Positions 61,405-64,000 of a DNA stretch of 64,000 nt are shown here, piece after piece. Position 1 is the first letter of the stretch. Every line of letters starts with the position of its first letter. The notes under the pieces are model-generated. The model saw nothing but the letters and a program-made list of their open reading frames with translations, was not told where the DNA came from and made no database searches. The stretch is from NCBI RefSeq assembly GCF_021021415.1, contig NZ_JAINWJ010000011.1:1-64000 (forward strand), given 5' to 3'. Source of the stretch: Martelella mediterranea. GTDB taxonomy: Bacteria > Pseudomonadota > Alphaproteobacteria > Rhizobiales > Rhizobiaceae. The translations under genes were made by a program, and so were the position numbers.

Positions 61405-63260
61405 CGGCTCTCTCCCGTTCCCGCCTCTTCCATCCCGGTCGTTTCATCCGTTGCGGCGGTCTCCCCCGCATCGATGCGTCGCTCCGCAACAGCCAGCCGC
61501 GACCATGTCTCATCATCGACCACGGGCCTGAAATAAAGCGCCAGCGACAGGTCCTCCAACATGGCGGCGTCGCTACGATAGGTTTCGCGCTCGGTTTTCC
61601 CCGGACGCATATGTCGCGGTTCATAGGAGGCCATGTCAACCGCTTCCCTGATAACGCCGAGGTCGGTCTGGATCGATGCGACGAGCCCGGTGGAGGCCTG
61701 GCGAACCGGCTGGTCAGCGTTTGCGAGCGATTTCAGCTTGGCGATTGCCGCCGCCGTGCGCCGCTTCACCTCGTCCTTGACGCTGACCGGCCAGATATTG
61801 GTGAAGATCACATAGACCACGGCATTGCCGAGCAGGATACCGATGATGCGGTCGCTGGCGGCACTCAGGCTGGTGCCGGGCCCGAAGCCCTGGATCACCG
61901 TCAGCAGGAAGGCGAGCGCGATCTGCACGCCGCCATAGGAGATGCGCTCATTGCCTGTGGAAACCCAGGCGGCAAGCGACACGACGGCGAAGATCAGGAA
62001 GGCCAGTCCGCCGACCGAATCGAGTTGCGGAATGACGAAAAGGATGGCGAGCAGCCCGAAAAATGCTCCGATCAGGCAGCCGGTGATGCGCAGCACCAGT
62101 TTGTGGACGGTGTCGCCGGTGGTGCCGAGCGCCGCGACATAGCAGGTGATCATCGCGGTGTGGATGCCCTGCCAGTCGATCGCGGTATAGATGAAGAAGC
62201 AGGTGACGGCGGCAAGCGTCGTTTTCAGCGCGAAATGCAGGTGGCGCGGATGAGAAAAAATGTCGGGCGCGACCGGCGGATCATCAACCGGGGCGCCCTT
62301 TTCAAGCGGTGCGACCCGGCTGATATCGGCGAGTGCGCCGGCGACCGGTTTAAACTCCACCGGCAGGTCGGCAACGGGTTCAGATTCGGGGAGGTCCTTC
62401 CTGGACAGCACCGCCGCGGCAAGCGCGCGGCAGTGCGCCGCAAGCCGTTGCCGCGCTGGATCAGCCTCTTCCGCGGGGCCTTCCTCCGGCAGGGCCGAGA
62501 CGGCCAGCATCAGGCGGTAGCTGTGGGACTGCGTCCGCTCCAGAAACGCATAGGCCGGGCCGCGCAGGATGGAGAGCAGCTTGATCAGCAGAAGTCGCTT
62601 TTCCTGTTCGGCGGTTCCCTCTCCGATGAGGTCCATCAGCTTTTCCCGGGCGTCCTCCCTTCCTTCGAGAACATCGGCGGATTTCTCCAGCCGCTCGGCG
62701 ATGGCTTCCCGCAACAGCTTTTGCGGCGGGATGCCGAACAGGAGGTTGTAGACCGCCATCACCGCCATCGGCACGAACACCATCGCCCAGGCGTAGAGCA
62801 CGGCGCGGGTCGCGATCTCGCCGATCGGCACATTGCCGAGGAGCGTCAGCACGAAAGCGATGACGAGGGCCACGATACCGGCCTGCTCGCCGGCCTTGGT
62901 AGCGGAATCGAGATAGAGGAAGATGAACGAGGCGATCACGATCGCCGCGATCTGCGCCGGTGGAAAATCGATGGTGAGGTTGATGATGCCGATCAGCAGG
63001 AACACCACGAGGCTGACCGCGATGATAATGCCGATGCCGGTGACGACGTTCTCGGCGGCGTTGGCGCGCATCAGGAAGATCACCAGATAGCAGCCGATGG
63101 CCGCTTCCGGAAAATGGTACATCATCGACAGCACGGTCGAGATCGCGCAGATCGCGCCGATCGACAGGGACAGCCTGAGCCGCCCCGGAAACGGCATCAG
63201 GTCCTCGATCAGGCGGTGGGACCGCCGCCTGAAGTCGCTGCGCTCAGCAGTGCTCGCCAT
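61401..63260 (-). CDS. FUSC-family inner-membrane efflux protein (MdtO/AaeB-like)
   Basis: 619 residues. Two membrane blocks of five to six helices each: the first opens with LRLSLSIGAICAISTVLSMM and the second, after a soluble region of about 150 residues, with LHFALKTTLAAVTCFFIYTA. A C-terminal soluble tail follows. This duplicated layout is that of AaeB, YccS and MdtO. With an HlyD-type and an OMF protein on either side it forms an MdtNOP-like tripartite exporter, probably for aromatic acids or similar hydrophobic anions. It overlaps the HlyD gene by 17 nt and the OMF gene by 4 nt. Confidence 0.92.
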   Translation of the reverse strand: MASTAERSDFRRRSHRLIEDLMPFPGRLRLSLSIGAICAISTVLSMMYHFPEAAIGCYLVIFLMRANAAENVVTGIGIIIAVSLVVFLLIGIINLTIDFPPAQIAAIVIASFIFLYLDSATKAGEQAGIVALVIAFVLTLLGNVPIGEIATRAVLYAWAMVFVPMAVMAVYNLLFGIPPQKLLREAIAERLEKSADVLEGREDAREKLMDLIGEGTAEQEKRLLLIKLLSILRGPAYAFLERTQSHSYRLMLAVSALPEEGPAEEADPARQRLAAHCRALAAAVLSRKDLPESEPVADLPVEFKPVAGALADISRVAPLEKGAPVDDPPVAPDIFSHPRHLHFALKTTLAAVTCFFIYTAIDWQGIHTAMITCYVAALGTTGDTVHKLVLRITGCLIGAFFGLLAILFVIPQLDSVGGLAFLIFAVVSLAAWVSTGNERISYGGVQIALAFLLTVIQGFGPGTSLSAASDRIIGILLGNAVVYVIFTNIWPVSVKDEVKRRTAAAIAKLKSLANADQPVRQASTGLVASIQTDLGVIREAVDMASYEPRHMRPGKTERETYRSDAAMLEDLSLALYFRPVVDDETWSRLAVAERRIDAGETAATDETTGMEEAGTGESR

Positions 63261-64000
63261 GGCGAACCACTGTCGAGGCGGATGCGCCGATGCGCATCAG
63301 GTTTTCCGGCGGATCGATAAGCTTGATGCGCACCGGAAAGCGCTGCGCGATCCGGACCCAGTCGAGCTCCTTCGGCACGTAGGGAAGGGCGCTCGGAATG
63401 TCTATCTCGCCGCCGGAGACCACGCCCCAGCCGATGCCCTGCACCACGCCCTTGATCTCGACGGATCGGTCGGCCATCACATAGACCGAGGCGCAGGTGC
63501 CCGCCGGCAGTTTTTCCAGTTCGGCCTCCCGGTAGAGGGCGGAGGCGTACCAATCGCCGGTGTTGACCAGCGTGAACAGCGGCGCGCCGGAGGCCACGAA
63601 CTGGCCGCTCGATGTCGTCAGCCCGACCACGCGGCCATCATGGGGCGCGTAAATCTTCGTGTTGGCGAGATTGCGCCGGGCGATATCGAGCGCCGCCTGC
63701 CGGCTCTGGATCAGGGCCAGCGTCTCCTCGGGGGAGGAAACCAGCGCGTCGGCGGCCTTGCTCTGCTGCAGGGCCTGTTCGAGCGAGACTTCGGCATCGC
63801 GCTTGGCCGTGCGCGCGTCCTGAACTTCCTGATCGGTGACGTAGCCCTTGGGCTGGAGCGGCAGCAGGCGGTCGAGCGTTTCCTGCGCCAGTTCAAGATT
63901 GACGCGGGCGCGTTCGATCTGCTGCAGGGCGATCTCGGCGTTCGCCGCCTCGGCGTCGATATTGCGTTTCTGGGTCTCGTGCATCGCCTCGGCGGCCTTC
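63244..64000 (-). CDS. HlyD/EmrA-type periplasmic adaptor protein, 5' end outside window
   Basis: The frame is open to the right edge, so the N-terminus with membrane anchor is missing; about 251 residues are visible. The coiled-coil hairpin (ANAEIALQQIERARVNLELA ... RQAALDIARRNLANTKIYAP) is followed by the second lipoyl half (APHDGRVVGLTTSSGQFVAS), a beta-barrel domain (GDWYASALYREAELEKLPAG) and the membrane-proximal end. Typical of adaptors paired with FUSC exporters (MdtN, AaeA). An in-frame ATG at 63984 is inside the coiled coil and not the real start. Confidence 0.9.
   Translation of the reverse strand, partial: KAAEAMHETQKRNIDAEAANAEIALQQIERARVNLELAQETLDRLLPLQPKGYVTDQEVQDARTAKRDAEVSLEQALQQSKAADALVSSPEETLALIQSRQAALDIARRNLANTKIYAPHDGRVVGLTTSSGQFVASGAPLFTLVNTGDWYASALYREAELEKLPAGTCASVYVMADRSVEIKGVVQGIGWGVVSGGEIDIPSALPYVPKELDWVRIAQRFPVRIKLIDPPENLMRIGASASTVVRHGEHC

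Noticed and set aside
61224..63320. 698-codon plus-strand open frame
   Set aside because: Antisense to the FUSC gene, which has convincing membrane topology and operon overlaps; the antisense product has no recognisable features.

Overview
The window looks like chromosome or large-replicon DNA of an alphaproteobacterium, most likely order Hyphomicrobiales (Rhizobium/Martelella-like). The base composition is GC-rich. Binding-protein-dependent importers are packed together with catabolic operons, and translation is often coupled through ATGA/GTGA overlaps. There is a RirA-type iron-responsive box (TGA-N9-TCA) and a RIME-like rhizobial intergenic repeat. The species cannot be fixed from sequence alone. 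No tRNA, rRNA, CRISPR array, phage or intact insertion sequence was seen.

Layout. (1) 1-2800: the 3' part of an autotransporter-like passenger gene with no barrel, then a decayed gene. (2) 2812-12527: a sugar-acid regulon with an ABC sugar importer, aldo/keto reductase, RraA-type aldolase, a DgoD-like dehydratase, an IclR regulator and a second enolase-superfamily enzyme. Two near-identical operators tie the two minus-strand promoters together. A TRAP-transporter relic follows. (3) 12983-23132: a peptide/opine-type ABC importer with a multi-subunit FAD/[2Fe-2S] amine dehydrogenase, a LysR regulator and a shared 43-bp promoter motif. (4) 23295-28588: single genes (AI-2E-type permease, LysR/SDR pair, Rrf2 regulator, epoxide-hydrolase-like lipase fold, broken GFA gene). 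(5) 28729-32594: an iron-type FecBCD importer with a divergent methyltransferase around a RirA-like box. (6) 32595-33535: a decayed island carrying a 157-bp MITE-like palindrome. (7) 33680-41619: an amino-acid ABC importer, PLP lyase, M20 amidohydrolase, FAD amine oxidase and LysR. (8) 41837-51365: a LacI-controlled L-arabinofuranoside operon (importer, GH127, PdxA-like dehydrogenase, SMP-30 lactonase). It ends in a truncated propeller gene cut by the RIME-like repeat, next to a dead penicillin-V-acylase-type gene. (9) 52101-54759: TetR/SDR and GST/HxlR pairs. (10) 54897-64000: a linear amide C-N hydrolase with a lux-box-like palindrome upstream, then a minus-strand membrane cluster (YrhK-type, AspT-type exchanger, ChaA-type exchanger, OMF/FUSC/HlyD efflux) running off the right edge.

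How the genes work together. The theme is scavenging of plant- or rhizosphere-derived carbon and nitrogen. Four operons each pair a dedicated binding protein and permease with the enzymes that would open the substrate, and each sits beside its own regulator (IclR, LysR, LysR, LacI). The junctions between these cassettes hold most of the debris: a TRAP relic, frameshifted GFA, a truncated propeller, a dead acylase and MITE/RIME repeats. This suggests that the region grows and erodes by cassette exchange. The least familiar parts are the oxidase operon with two DadA-type subunits, the lyase/amidohydrolase/oxidase operon, and the amide hydrolase with a quorum-type palindrome.
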